A stretch of DNA of 64,000 nt from Ditylenchus dipsaci (Eukaryota; Nematoda; Chromadorea; Rhabditida; Anguinidae): the NCBI GenBank assembly GCA_004194705.1, contig SADC01000272.1, positions 62,001 to 126,000 on the forward strand, in the 5' to 3' direction. The position numbers and the translations under genes were made by a program. Below the pieces are notes generated by a model. It saw nothing but the letters and a program-made list of their open reading frames with translations. It searched no databases and was not told the DNA's origin. Below, piece after piece: positions 25,501 to 33,581 of this stretch (position 1 is its first letter; each line of letters starts with the position of its first letter).

Positions 25501-27669
25501 TCCATTCACACAAAGCTCTTGAGAGACCTGGAAGCGTGTTTTGACCAGAAAAGGCCGGAACACTCATGTTTGGCTAGTTGTTTTATAAGAAATGCAAGTT
25601 TTTATAGTTTTCAAAGTAGTCTGTGGTTAGTGGAATACCAGGTGGATAGCTAAACGATTAGCCGGAAAACTTGGCTACCACGGTCGAACCATAGAAATTC
25701 GAGATTCCGACAGTTGTCAAGTTTTCTAGAAATTACTAACTTTTTAGCACTCGCTGGAAAAGTTGCGATTTTTTTCTTGCAATTGTTAATTTTAAAAAGT
25801 ATCTGTCTCTTGTGGGGTTCGGACTATTGCGTCAATGCGAAAAAGACGCCACTCGACTAGGCCAGTTGTTCAACAAGTTGGCAGTTGTCAGAGAAGTAAA
25901 GTTTACAACTTTATTTTCTATGGTGCGGATATGTAGAACTGGGTAAAGGGGTGGAAATTACTATATGGGTAAGAAAGTGAATTCCATTGTATTTGCAAGC
26001 ACCTACATTGATTAGATGAATCTTAACGTAACTAAGGATACCATAAAATCACATGGTCTCGACCTTTTTATCTCCGCTTTTAACTATATTCACAGTAATT
26101 TTCAGAGCCAAGCATTCACAGTCTACACAGACTATTGCAACAATAGACCAGTGAGTTGTGCTGAACTGGCCACATTAGAGAGAATGCCTCAATTCCACCA
26201 TTTCTTTGAGGTTTGCTGACTTAAATCATCAATATAAAGAACAAGTTACAAAAATTTGCTTCAGGCATGTCGCCTGCTTCGAGGCATGGCTAAGCTCAGC
26301 TTGGAAGGCTTTTTACTGACCCCAGTCCAGAGAATATGTCGGTACCCCCTGCAACTCTTCGAACTGCTCAAAGCCACCCCATCTAGCCATCCCGACCGAA
26401 GTCCACTGGAGCACGCCCACAGAACTATGAGAGCTGTAGCTTCCCACATAAATGATGCTAAAAGAAGAGTGGATGCCATTCAGAAGATCATTTTGTGGCA
26501 AAGAAATGTGCATGGCTTCAGGGTAGGGTTTGTTTGTTAGAAAAACAATGATTTCAATAAGAATTAGGGTTTCAGGGACCAGACTTAGTTGACAACAATC
26601 ACAAAATGTTGATAAGTGGAGAGATGTATTGTAGAGCACTGGCTAGGAGCACAGTCCAATGGTGCAAGACTGTGCATGTATACCTGTTCGACCAGTCCAT
26701 TGTACTCTGCAAAAAAGATGTGCTCAAAAAGAACTCATTGGTGTTCAAGGAAAGAATGTCTCTCCAATCCACTAGTGTCAATGACCTCCATGATGGAAAA
26801 GGTAAATTTCTCACTTTTTATGGTTCTGAAAAAAGTAGCAGCCTTATTGCAAGAACTTAACTGAGCAATAGCGGCAGAAATTTACAATTTTTTGACAAAA
26901 CTCAAATAAAATTAGAAAAAAGACCGGGTACGAATGTTTTATTATATTCTAAAATGATAGGCTAGTTACTTTAGAAGAAAAATTCGAACTCTTGCTTTGG
27001 TATCATTTACAGTTGAGTCTGGATATAAGTCCACCCCCCCCCCCTCCTCAGAAGTTTGTTCCTGTCTAGGGTTCGGCACTTTTTTCAAACTCAAATTTTG
27101 AATATTTTTTCCAGTTCTGTTTGAACAGTCTAGTCTCAAATATCGCAAGGATTCCGATTTTACCGATCGTTTTCCAAAACTAAAAAGTATCGCAATTTAA
27201 AAAACAAAACCTCGGATACAAGGCCACCTGTTTTCAAAAAGGGGCGACCTCGTATCAAGGTTTTGTTTTTTGAATGGCAATGCTTTTATGTTTTTGAAAA
27301 ACTATCTGTAAATTTTTTTCACAATCTGAATCCTTGCAATATTTGGGATCAGACTGTAAAAACATAACTGATAAAAGACTTCAAAATAGAAGTAAAAGAA
27401 GTGCCGGACCTTAGGCGGGAACGAACTCTGGGGGTGCCCGTTTATTCAGGTTAGACTGTATAAAGCTTGTTGTGTTTTCAGAGGCAAGCACAGGCGCCAA
27501 CCTAAAGAACAGCTTCAAGTTGTGTGGGCCAACTCGTGAGTATGTGTTTACATGTCCAGACCCGGCCACAAAAGGGCTATGGTTGGAGGCACTGAGAACA
27601 AGGCCAAGACCAACACCTCCCTCTAATTCGGAGAAGAGATTAGCTATGATCACCTTGAATTACATTTAG
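1486..27669 (+). CDS. Asef/collybistin-type Rho guanine nucleotide exchange factor (SH3-DH-PH), multi-exon
   Basis: The DH domain of this family catalyses GDP/GTP exchange on a Rho GTPase (Cdc42/Rac in relatives), the SH3 domain is autoinhibitory and the PH domain binds membrane lipid. I read exons at 1486-1566 (tentative), 3987-4253, 12264-12395, 14486-14605, 15226-15306, 23428-23619, 23666-23882, 24614-24879, 24948-25136, 25190-25593, 26106-26210, 26265-26522, 26576-26801 and 27482-27669 (stop TAG), about 900 codons in all. All junction phases agree. The N-terminal ~450 residues are low in recognisable domains (Ser/Asn/Arg rich); the SH3-DH-PH order at the C-terminus is diagnostic. Long introns carry MITEs. 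Oddities are a one-base frameshift near 25340 and one GC-AG intron. The true start is not fixed, because the first tentative exon begins in frame without a Met and may lie downstream of an exon outside the window. Family assignment is firm; exact orthology to ARHGEF4, ARHGEF9 or SPATA13 is not. Confidence 0.85.
2420..2600. repeat. Partial copy of the CTAGTAGCGAATACC element
   Basis: Contains CCTAGTAGCGAATATACCCC and CATAACTTCCGTACGCTGAG, matching the element at 8291-8560 with the right end missing or decayed. Confidence 0.55.
2602..2830 (-). mobile_element. ISXO2/Merlin-type transposase relic
   Basis: Minus-strand reading NFVDSETGMHTQAIESVWQN followed by YKRRHKNELGTARELFQSYV, DFVWRKKF and FYHLWSQIVELY. 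The HTQxIExxW motif holds the catalytic Glu of ISXO2-like DDE transposases (Merlin superfamily in animals), and the downstream Y-x-x-[DE]F-x-W-R-x-K is also typical. Only the C-terminal ~75 residues are present; upstream on the minus strand the frame degenerates into AT-rich repeats. Probably a dead fragment. Confidence 0.7.
2830..3880. repeat. Repeat mosaic in the first RhoGEF intron
   Basis: An inverted repeat at 3115-3325 (arms with GATGCAAATGA, GCGCGCGGAACACTTCTC). Two diverged copies of a family marked by GGCTAAAATCCA and TTTGGAGGGACTTAAAA (about 3020-3120 and 3400-3600), also present at 39640-39850 and 44190-44310. A pogo-like remnant at 3690-3870 (TGCAATATAGAGGGT). Confidence 0.5.
3987..4253 (+). 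CDS. N-terminal exon of the RhoGEF gene (possible start codon exon)
   Basis: An 89-codon exon. ATG follows directly after an AG acceptor (gactttag), and the exon ends in ACG before the donor gttagt. The peptide is Ser/Asn/His rich (MWQPMSGNDSS...) and ends in a Leu-rich stretch (DLLHSLSILDHLLHT) that could form a helix. No domain is recognised. Its ATG may be the real start if the exon at 1486 is not used. The next exon joins in phase 0 after an 8-kb intron. Confidence 0.55.
4573..4759. mobile_element. Pogo-like MITE (CAGTC family)
   Basis: Ends CAGTCAACTCCCGATTTAGT / complement, with TA on both sides. Inner copies of TTTAGTGTACACC in both orientations. TA target and CAGT ends suggest a Tc1/mariner (pogo-type) origin. 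Confidence 0.75.
5001..5138. mobile_element. MITE of the CCGTATTT family, copy 1
   Basis: Ends CCGTATTACCTATAATAGCT and complement, flanked by TA. Palindromic, non-coding. Confidence 0.75.
5150..5412. repeat. Two tRNA-derived SINE copies in inverted orientation
   Basis: A + copy (about 5150-5275) has GTGGGTAGCGTTT, then CACAGGTTCGATCCCAGG (B-box) and GGTGGCTCGCTATTTAT. A minus copy (about 5285-5412) has the same parts reversed (GTGCGCCACC, GGGATCGAACCTG, CACTACCC). Shared GACCCAAAT and TTTGACTAA-like tails show they are one family. Confidence 0.6.
5413..8290. other. Intronic DNA without recognised features
   Basis: AT-rich, with no protein-like frame and no clear inverted repeat beyond short hairpins. 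Part of the 8-kb intron. Confidence 0.5.
8291..8560. mobile_element. MITE with ends carrying CTAGTAGCGAATACC
   Basis: Inverted ends AAATTTAGGGCGCTAGTAGC / complement, with poly-C (8317-8330) and poly-G (8513-8528) just inside opposite ends. A diverged, end-truncated relative lies at about 2420-2600 (shared CTAGTAGCGAATA and ACTTCCGTACGCTG). Confidence 0.65.
9149..9816. mobile_element. Mariner-type MITE (CAGGGTGTGTC) with a nested pogo-like MITE
   Basis: Ends CAGGGTGTGTCGGAATTACG / complement (right end slightly diverged), flanked by TA. Long arms include ATTTTGTGGCATTG. A CAGTTCACTCTCGATATAGT element (9214-9647) with ends of the CAGTC family is inserted inside. Confidence 0.75.
9829..10261. 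mobile_element. Pogo-like MITE carrying a nested CCGTATTT MITE
   Basis: Outer ends CAGTCAACTCCCGATTTAGT / complement, TA-flanked. At 9995-10238 a CCGTATTTTCTGTAGTAAGT element sits between two TA dinucleotides (9993-9994, 10239-10240). Removing it with one TA rejoins the host's GTGTACACTAAATC-type motif. Confidence 0.8.
11120..12171. mobile_element. Large TA-flanked foldback element, with an inserted duplicated block
   Basis: Ends ACTGGTGTAACAAAAGTTCC / complement, flanked by TA. Arms continue inward through GTTCCCGGACAACTTTTGAG and meet near 11490-11510. The right arm is split by 11785-12028, most of which is a copy of 9747-9973. No transposase. Lies in the 8-kb RhoGEF intron. Confidence 0.7.
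12264..12395 (+). CDS. RhoGEF exon with Ala/Arg-rich helix
   Basis: A 44-codon exon between acceptor ...ttttagag and donor gtattt. It encodes LAMMQKYGAGSSAAIAAARR followed by QKLFEECVSTELYLTPADTE. An alanine-rich, arginine-studded segment of this kind often forms a basic helix. Codon use and phase fit its neighbours; no named domain. Confidence 0.6.
12396..14485. other. RhoGEF intron with a GC-rich simple repeat
   Basis: Only notable content is a GC-rich tract of TCGGGG/CGGGTTTCGGG units at 13060-13150, in strong contrast to its AT-rich surroundings. Confidence 0.5.
14486..15306 (+). CDS. Two RhoGEF exons (14486-14605 and 15226-15306)
   Basis: Two phase-0 exons of 40 and 27 codons. The first begins DFGLNCRSYDPVYVAALRHS and ends before gttagt. 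The second begins KASRQAYMRRRRSLVEALNH and ends before gtcagt. The RMRRRR-like cluster could be a nuclear-localisation or lipid-binding basic patch; this is inference. The 620-bp intron between them holds a MITE at 14699-14867. Confidence 0.6.
14699..14867. mobile_element. Mariner-type MITE with internal AGGTAGCTTA hairpin
   Basis: Ends CAGGGGTCAACTAAAAAAAG / diverged complement ending CACCGTG, flanked by TA. Contains CTCCCAGGTAGCTTA, also found at 10970, 19290 and 46865. Intronic. Confidence 0.55.
19162..19395. mobile_element. Mariner-type MITE with internal AGGTAGCTTA hairpin, second copy
   Basis: Ends CAGGGTGAACAAAAAAACTT / complement, flanked by TA. Internal TGTAGCTTAAACACTGTCAT followed by a GAAATCGATGGG hairpin half. 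Same family as 14699-14867. Lies in the 8.1-kb RhoGEF intron. Confidence 0.65.
22099..22245. repeat. Inverted repeat built on GTCGCGCGACA
   Basis: Palindromic words GACAATGTC, TTGTCGCGCGACA and AATTCTTTTAAAAG recur in both orientations. Could fold as a multi-hairpin. No coding support. Confidence 0.5.
23428..23882 (+). CDS. Two RhoGEF linker exons (23428-23619 and 23666-23882)
   Basis: The first exon encodes CSIENLATKANEISNISIDD and an Arg/Pro/Ala-rich stretch, and ends CTA before gtaagc. After a 46-bp intron the second starts EDELVTYRPCPLQRTLANQQ and ends in phase 1 before gttggt. The following exon completes the Gly codon (DYG|RLDYMGDAC), which supports the joint. The sequence is disordered in character, with acidic and Gly-rich patches near the end. 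Confidence 0.75.
24004..24431. mobile_element. Pogo-like MITE in a RhoGEF intron
   Basis: Ends CAGTCGAGTCTCTATATAGC / complement with TA on each side. Almost perfect palindrome of about 428 bp with its centre near 24218. Confidence 0.85.
24614..24879 (+). CDS. RhoGEF Ser-rich linker exon upstream of the SH3 domain
   Basis: The exon encodes RLDYMGDACTSFGLNDTSV, a short polyalanine run, a basic cluster (YPRRRKQVHRGHLSRADRFS) and a long Ser/Thr-rich tail. It ends SQK before gttggt. Serine next to basic residues offers plausible phosphosites (inference). In the Asef group, the region N-terminal to SH3 contributes to autoinhibition; whether this exon does so cannot be read from sequence. Confidence 0.75.
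24948..25136 (+). CDS. RhoGEF exon encoding the SH3 domain
   Basis: A 63-codon exon carrying one complete SH3 domain. It begins MLLVEAVWDHIAMLADELPF (equivalent of the ALYDY motif), followed by SGDIITVLDSTSNSGLWYGV and a closing SGWFPASYVRV. The Trp of WYG and the FPxxYV motif line the ligand groove. An SH3 immediately before a DH domain is the signature of Asef, Asef2 and collybistin. Donor gtact follows AGG; phase 0. Confidence 0.92.
25190..26522 (+). CDS. RhoGEF exons encoding the DH domain (three exons)
   Basis: Exons 25190-25593, 26106-26210 and 26265-26522. After an acidic linker (AEIDEDVAALIESVIDEED), the DH domain starts RRKIVEELMDTERDYVSLL, which is its first conserved helix. It continues through FGNLEQILSIHTKLLRDL and AFTVYTDYCNNRPVS to the long conserved helix LEGFLLTPVQRICRYPLQLF, the most diagnostic DH motif. 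The first exon is one base short: the frame before RRKIV runs into TGA at about 25343, beside a T run. The first intron uses a GC donor (AAT|gcaagt). Confidence 0.92.
26576..27669 (+). CDS. RhoGEF exons encoding the PH domain and C-terminus
   Basis: Exons 26576-26801 and 27482-27669, joined in phase 1. The start GPDLVDNNHKMLISGEMYCR matches the DH-PH junction in relatives (W-x-G-x-x-L). Then come strand motifs VHVYLFDQSIVLCKKDVLKK and, after the intron, NSFKLCGPTREYVFTC and the C-terminal PH helix ATKGLWLEALRTR with its invariant Trp. The protein ends ...MITLNYI. The 680-bp intron contains a TA-flanked pogo-like MITE (27010-27458). Confidence 0.88.
27010..27458. mobile_element. Pogo-like MITE in the PH-domain intron of RhoGEF
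   Basis: Ends CAGTTGAGTCTGGATATAAG / diverged complement (GGTTAGACTG), TA-flanked. Same internal words (GTCCGGCACTTTT-like, CTTGCGATATTT-like) as the element at 24004, more diverged. Confidence 0.75.
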
Positions 27670-28479
27670 ATTATTATTATTGTTTGTAGCTAAATATGAA
27701 AAATATGCATATTATATAAATATATTAATTTTATTCATGGGGTTTTCTACAAACTCTGATTTTTCACAACTCATTCCATACAATTCACCGAATAATACAA
27801 TTAACATTATAAAAGTCCCGACAACAAACTTTCAAAAATATTATAAAAAACATTTTCACAGGCTTTTTTCCTCCGAGTCCACGTGAAAGTCATATTCATG
27901 CAAAAACTTCAACTTGCTACACGTTTTTTACAAAGTGAGGGGGTGGAGAGGCATTTTGCTTCACTAAGTGTCTGTCTCTTTTAAAAAATAATAAATTTCT
28001 TTGTACAAGACAGTAGAAAAGGCGAAAAGAAACAAGAAGGAAAGAGAAATACGCCAAAAGACAACAGCTGATCACGCTGTAAATCAAGAGCAGAGATAAA
28101 AGTTTAGATGAGAAGTAGCTGTACGCTATTTCCCTTTAAAGAGGCTTGTTCACACACAAAGTAGAGCAGCCAGCTAACCAGTCAGTTAGCTAGCTCAGAG
28201 AAATCCAGGATGAAAGACGACTCATTGATTTCCAGTCCTCAAGTTAGCAGAACATAGACAGTTGCTGGCAATAAGCAAGTACAAACCACCTTTATCCCCT
28301 AGCTACTATATCGATTGTGGCAAATGAATAAGCAGCAGAGAATGTGTTGATCTGTCCTTTCATTGGGATTTGTTCTTTTCTATATAGTTAAAAACACTAG
28401 CACTTTCTATTATTAAAATATTGACCTAAATTATCCACCATAAAAAGAAGGTTTTCTATAATCAGGCTTGGATATTAGG

Positions 28480-31449
28480 ATGGATGCCTCAAAAGCCAAT
28501 CAGGTTACTTTTTTATTCTGTATTTCTTAACCGTATTCCCTCCAATAAAAAGCCTAATAATTTCCAATGGAATAGTTAACGTATTTATATTATCTTTCTT
28601 TACTTATTCTCTTTACCATACATTTTTCGGAAGATATCAAGCTACCATGGCATTCCAGGGCCGTAATTTCAACTTTCTCAAGAGGGGGGGGGGGTAATTT
28701 GCCTGATTTTTGCTGATTTTTCCGGCCAACGGGGGGGGGGGGGGTTAAATTACCCCTATGATGCACCGCCATTCACACCCCCCCCCCACCCCCAAATTGC
28801 GGCCTTGTGGCCTTCCATGGTGCAACCAGAACTTTCAAAAATTTTCTTGTATTTAGGCGTCCAATTCAAAGAAAGAAGCAGCTGAAGACGTCAAAACGGA
28901 TGACTTGGTGAGCGTTTGAACAGTTAGAAAATTACCGAAAAACTAAAACTTCTGATCCTTTTCTCTATTGTGTTACAATTCTTTATCCTATAGAAGACTA
29001 ACATTTTAAATGAAGCAACCAACTATGAAGATTTCAGCCAGTGGCAGAAATATCTCTGTGTGTGAACATTCGCAACAAAAGCCAGGACTGTCACAACAAC
29101 AATGACACATCCTAGATGTTGCAGACTCCATCTCATTTATTACACCTCCTGCTTTATATTAACATTTATTCTTGCAATCTAGATACTCAAATACTCTTTT
29201 ATATATTTCAATGAAAAATAAAATTATTTATATCGTTAGTCAAATTAAAAAAAGAAATATCTTAATATATTTTTGTCAGTTATCTGATCAATAAAATAGT
29301 GGTTTTAGGGCAGTAACAACACCACTAATAACACACCCACACCGCCCACCGACTTAGAGGACAGTCTGAGGACCGTGGTCATTGTGGACAGCAAAGAGGA
29401 AAATGAGCCAACAAGCTCGGTTGTTGCAGAAAAAGAAGAGATTGAGCCTGAGCCAATGCAACCAACTGAAGCAATAGCTGAAAAAGAAATAGAGAGTGCT
29501 AAAAAGGATAAGCTTGAGCCAATTGAGCTTGTTGAGCCAGTTGCACCAGAAACTGAAGGAGTCCCAGCACCAGAAGTAGCAGAAATCACCGGAGAAAAAT
29601 GCATTCAGGACAAACATGTAAAAAAATTATTTGTCCTTATTTTTCATTGAATATAGAAATGTTTTAGATTAACGGTGTAAAAGATGAGAACGGATTTGTT
29701 TACTACAAGTGCCGCTTCTGTGGTCTCACATTCAATTTTATGACTACTTTGAAGGCGCATGAAAGGGTGCACGATGTCATGCAGGTAATTCTAGCCTTTA
29801 ATTCAGCTAAATTCAATTGAATTTTGAAACTTGGTTGAAAGTTGAGTTGAAACAGTATGCAGCCGGTAATGGACATTAGATTGAGTGATTCGATATTGTA
29901 GTGGTTAGAGGCGCAGTTGTTAATGGATTCAAGTTTGAATCCGCGTGGATGCTTTTTTTTTATTAATTTTTGCATCTTAGTGCTTTTTCACGTTTTTCAA
30001 ACAACATCAAATTTATTTATCCACAGTTTTTTTCAAAACAGATAATTGCTGAATAATAAAAATCTTTAAGTTAACTTTTAAATCTGATAAAGATGACCTA
30101 TACTACCTGGGGAACTACTACGGTTTAAGTAGCGATATACTTTTTTAAAATCAAAATTGCTTGTCTAACAAGGGAGCAGCAAATCTAATGAATAAGTCAA
30201 CCAGTACGCCTTTACCACTCCAATACCGAAACACTAGATCTAAAATAATACTTATTACCGGCTACATAATGTTTTAACTTTCAAACTCAATTTTCTCCCT
30301 CAAGATCGACTTTTCAGCAAAAAATGAGTTATAAGTAAAAAAGCGTTTCGGAAGCTCTATCGAATGGTATATGGGATTTTTTAATATCGCGTGGTCACTA
30401 CCATATGTTCTCTTGTTAGATATGAAAAGCGCTTTGTCCCGAGTATTTTGGCTGTGATATTTTCCTGGGGCCTTTTAGCTGAGGAGTATATCCCCAAAAC
30501 TCCTCAAAGGTCACAAAAGCCTCCTGAAAAAGCAAAATGGGGATAAATGGCATATTTTGCCGGTTTCGGGCCGAAATTCCACAGCTAAAATGCCCAAGAC
30601 AAAATGGTACAGCCAAAGTGTCCGATCGCAATGGCTCAACCTCGATGGTAAAAGAACTAGAATTGGAGGTGCGTGAAGCTCTTTGCACTCTGTTAGTATT
30701 ATCGAAACCCGCGTTTTTGAAATCCTAATTGCCATATTCCTCTATTGCAGGGGGGTGTGCACATCGAAGAGCGAATATTGAAAATAAAATTTATCTAAAT
30801 ATATTTAGCCATATTTGTGCAACAAATGCGGAGAGGCATTCCACTTCATGTGTGAATTGGAGTATCACGCCAAGCAGCACCTGAGTGAGTCTCATTGTTA
30901 TGTACGTAAATTTCAAAAAATTGTACCTAATACTTTAGAGCAAAAAGGCTATAAATGTGATTGTGGCAGGACGTTCTACCAGTACACCGACTTGCTCTAC
31001 CACCGCCACCCCGGAGAGGATGGAGAGCCAGTATCTGTGCCAATGCCAGCTGACCCTGCTCCTCCAGTCATTCCCTCCCCTTCGATGCCTGCAATTGACC
31101 CAGCCAGTTTTCCCACACCAGACTTCATGGAAAAGGGGTATGAGCCTAAGCATCCCATGAGTAAGGCTATTATTTCATATAATTTTAACTTTTTATTAAA
31201 AAAATTAACCAGGGTGTATTCGGACATTCGCTCCAAGCCATATATTTGTCAATACTGCTCAAAGAGCTACTCTGACAGTCGGTAAGCTAATTCTTGGGTT
31301 ATTTTATTTGTGGTGAACACTTCAAATACAGAGGACTGGCCAACCACATGTACAGCCACCGGGGAGAGCGAATGTTCAACCCCCGATCGTCTAGATACCT
31401 CATGTGCAGAAACGAGAATTCCTACATGTCACCAGGAGCTGATGTTTGA
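28480..31449 (+). CDS. C2H2 zinc-finger protein, four fingers, multi-exon
   Basis: Probable nuclear nucleic-acid-binding protein of about 320 residues. Exons: 28480-28503 (start MDASKANQ), 28857-28907, 29309-29617, 29668-29784, 30809-30884, 30939-31137, 31213-31281 and 31332-31449 (stop TGA). The first ~128 residues are acidic, with Glu/Pro repeats (EEIEPEPMQPTEAIAEKE). Finger 1 is CRFCGLTFNFMTTLKAHERV; finger 2 starts CNKCGEAFHF; finger 3 is CDCGRTFYQYTDLLYHRH, with one residue between its cysteines; finger 4 starts CQYCSKSYSD. A Pro-rich linker separates fingers 3 and 4. For the linker exon I chose the donor gtatga at 31138, because the stronger-looking gtaagg at 31161 would break the frame of finger 4. 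AATAAA at 31704. The joining of the first two exons to the acidic exon is by phase only. Confidence 0.75.
28994..29222 (+). CDS. Possible alternative terminal exon (short transcript)
   Basis: After acceptor ...cctatag an open stretch encodes KTNILNEATNYEDFSQWQKY then LCV and TGA (29063-29065), in phase with the exon ending at 28907. AATAAA follows at 29217-29222. A transcript of exons 28480-28503, 28857-28907 and this one would encode only about 48 residues. It could be a separate tiny gene or an alternative 3' end of the zinc-finger gene. No domain is recognised. Confidence 0.4.
29888..29958 (+). repeat. tRNA-like sequence, probable SINE head
   Basis: Contains a good A-box-like tract (TAGTGGTTAGAGG), a B-box-like tract (AGTTTGAATCC) about 30 bases later, and a T run right after. 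It lacks a clean acceptor stem, so I read it as a tRNA-derived SINE relic in a zinc-finger-gene intron, not as a working tRNA. Confidence 0.45.
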
Positions 31450-32216
31450 ATTACAATTGAGTTTATTATCATATCTGATTTACTTAATCTTGTTAGTAGT
31501 TTATGTAGTGCTACTGCATTTATTCTAATAATCCGGGGTTGCGGCCTTTGATTTAAAACCACGTTTTTGACATTTTTATTTGACTTTTGAGTACTGCTCT
31601 CAGGCAGCATTTTTTGTAGCTGACCTCACTGGTTGTAATTTAATAAGTCGACTCAGAAACGTCCAAAGACCGTCAAAAGCCTAATTTCTAAAACATGAAT
31701 TTGAATAAAGGGACGGAGATGTATTATAAGAATGAATGCGGTTTTAAAATAAATTATATCTCTATATATTGGCGGTCATAAATTTATAAAATATTTTAAG
31801 AACACAATTAAAGTTAACTTTCATGTTATATATCATTCACGCTGTTTAGTCACACATTACACTCGTATCGACAATAGTTAAAAAAGGCGCAGCAACGCGT
31901 GATAAGGCAAGGCCACGATTGATTATTTTTCCTGAAGAAACTGACGCGACAAAAGTTTTCTGCTGGGTTTTTAGACGTAGTCTATAGTCATCAAAATCAA
32001 ATTTTATGCAAAACGAGTGCAAACAGATATGGCACAAAAAAAATACTTACCTTTTCTCATCTTTTTCTTAAGCGTAAGGCGCCAGTCTGATGCTTTAAAG
32101 ACATTTTAACTTTTCTCGACAAAACTCGGAACCAACATTTGGATCTCGAAAAACAATTTATTTGTACAGAACCATATATACATCATAATTAAATGAAATA
32201 TTTAATAGTGTGTTTT

Positions 32217-33491
32217 TCAAGCAGTTATAGCCTTGGGATGTTTTGTCCATTCCTCAAATAACTGTTTGGTTAATGTAGTGATTAGTCCAATCAAGGTTTG
32301 CATTATTGGCATGAGCACAGGTGAAATAGCTGGAACAGCCAGCACACCAGCAATACAGCCAGCTACAGCAGCTATAAGTGCCAGCACAACAATAGGTTTG
32401 GCTACATCATCAGCGAAATGTAGAATGGCATGCAAAGCTACAGCTATGGCATGTTGGGCTCTGGTTTTGCTATTGTCCTGTACCTTCAGTTCTTCTTTTT
32501 TCATACATGACTCAATTTTGAAGCGTGTAACATCTATTCCACGAATGAAATACTCTTGAGCTCTTTCTTGAACTTCTCCAACATCAATGCCTGCCATTTC
32601 ACCCAATAATGATGCTACAGACAATGTTTTGTCTACTGATGTAACACCACTATTTGGTTTAAAATTGGTAATAGTTGTTTGTAGAGTGGCAGTCGATGGA
32701 TTGTTGAAATCAAGTTTGGCTTTAGGTTCTGGTTCAGATTCAACTGGACTTGTTTGGCCCTGTTGTAATTGCTTATTTTGTTGGTCTAAATCTTTATACA
32801 TGCTCATAATTTGGACTAACAAGGTTCCCATTGTAATTAGGTTTTTATTTGCTGGAACACTAGCAGTTTTGGGCTCAAGACTAGTAATAGCTGATTCTAA
32901 AAGCTGTTCAGTTTCATTTTGAGCATGGTCATCTTTACTAGTCTTGACTAGTAGTTCTGGATTGATTTTTTTCATTTTTTCAACTTCGTTTTGCAAAACA
33001 GTATTGGTCTTGTCTAATTCATTAAATATAGTTTTCACTTGGCTCACATCACGTCGGTGACGAGGGCTATGGCTTTCCAAAAGCTTAAAATGCTCTTCAA
33101 TATCTTTAAATTTGTTTTCAATTATTTCAGTCACAAATTCATAACCGATCTGATCAGGCAGACCTTTCCAGAAACTTTTGATTTTATCATCTGAATTTGT
33201 TTTCAATATAAAACTTTTTATAATTATGGGAAATCTATTACCAATATTGCCAAAGAACCTTCTAAAAGAAAAATGGTGCTTAGAAGAAGGACTTTTCTGT
33301 AGTGTTCTGTGTTTGATCGAAGTGGATTTTGCTAAATAACGATTTGAAATTATATCTGGTTGAATTTCAGACTTACTAAGTGGATGTTGAGGAGCGGTGT
33401 GGTGTATAACGTCTTTTGCTGTTGCTATGTCACACATTTGGAAAATAATAAAAATGAAAACGATACTGGAAAATGTAATGAAGGAGTGCAT
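32217..33491 (-). CDS. Unrecognised secreted protein, intact copy (424 aa)
   Basis: Single-exon ORF, not recognised as any known family. Residues 1-25 are a signal peptide (hydrophobic core IVFIFIIF, likely cut after ATA). Residues 26-143 are basic. At 144-147, RHRR followed by Asp is a furin-type cleavage site, so the precursor may be split. Residues ~148-320 are polar with helical/coiled-coil character, one N-x-T sequon (N192) and an acidic Pro/Glu patch near 250-258. Residues ~346-410 are strongly hydrophobic and may form one or two membrane-spanning or buried helices (PIVVLALIAAVAGCIAGVLA, then PVLMPIMQTLIGLITTL). Only three cysteines occur in the whole chain, one of them in the signal peptide. 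A TATA box lies about 80 bp upstream and AATAAA about 55 bp after the stop. A head-to-head duplicate lies at 35186. Function unknown; an extracellular or membrane-interacting role is inference from the architecture. Confidence 0.8.
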   Translation of the reverse strand: MHSFITFSSIVFIFIIFQMCDIATAKDVIHHTAPQHPLSKSEIQPDIISNRYLAKSTSIKHRTLQKSPSSKHHFSFRRFFGNIGNRFPIIIKSFILKTNSDDKIKSFWKGLPDQIGYEFVTEIIENKFKDIEEHFKLLESHSPRHRRDVSQVKTIFNELDKTNTVLQNEVEKMKKINPELLVKTSKDDHAQNETEQLLESAITSLEPKTASVPANKNLITMGTLLVQIMSMYKDLDQQNKQLQQGQTSPVESEPEPKAKLDFNNPSTATLQTTITNFKPNSGVTSVDKTLSVASLLGEMAGIDVGEVQERAQEYFIRGIDVTRFKIESCMKKEELKVQDNSKTRAQHAIAVALHAILHFADDVAKPIVVLALIAAVAGCIAGVLAVPAISPVLMPIMQTLIGLITTLTKQLFEEWTKHPKAITA

Positions 33492-33569
33492 ATTCGGCTG
33501 AGCGATAAGAAGGCCGTAGGGTAATATCGAAAAACTAAAGTGAGCTGAATGATATTTTCTGAATTTCCA

Positions 33570-33581
33570 CTTATATATATA
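33570..33581 (-). promoter_or_regulatory. TATA box of the left secreted-protein gene
   Basis: TATATATATAAG on the minus strand, about 80 bp upstream of the ATG, with an initiator-like TTCAGCTC about 25-30 bp downstream. Spacing fits a classic TATA/Inr promoter. Confidence 0.6.

Noticed and set aside
29354..29617. Antisense ORFs over the acidic zinc-finger exon
   Set aside because: Shadows of the Glu/Pro-rich coding exon; the sense strand has matching splice phases and fingers downstream.
31161..31212. Intron with the stronger-looking donor gtaagg at 31161
   Set aside because: Using it shifts the frame of finger 4, whereas donor gtatga at 31138 keeps the frame with the same acceptor.
32587..32922. 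Antisense ORFs of 108-111 codons opposite both secreted-protein copies
   Set aside because: They are frame shadows of the sense gene, which has the signal peptide, TATA box and poly(A) signal.
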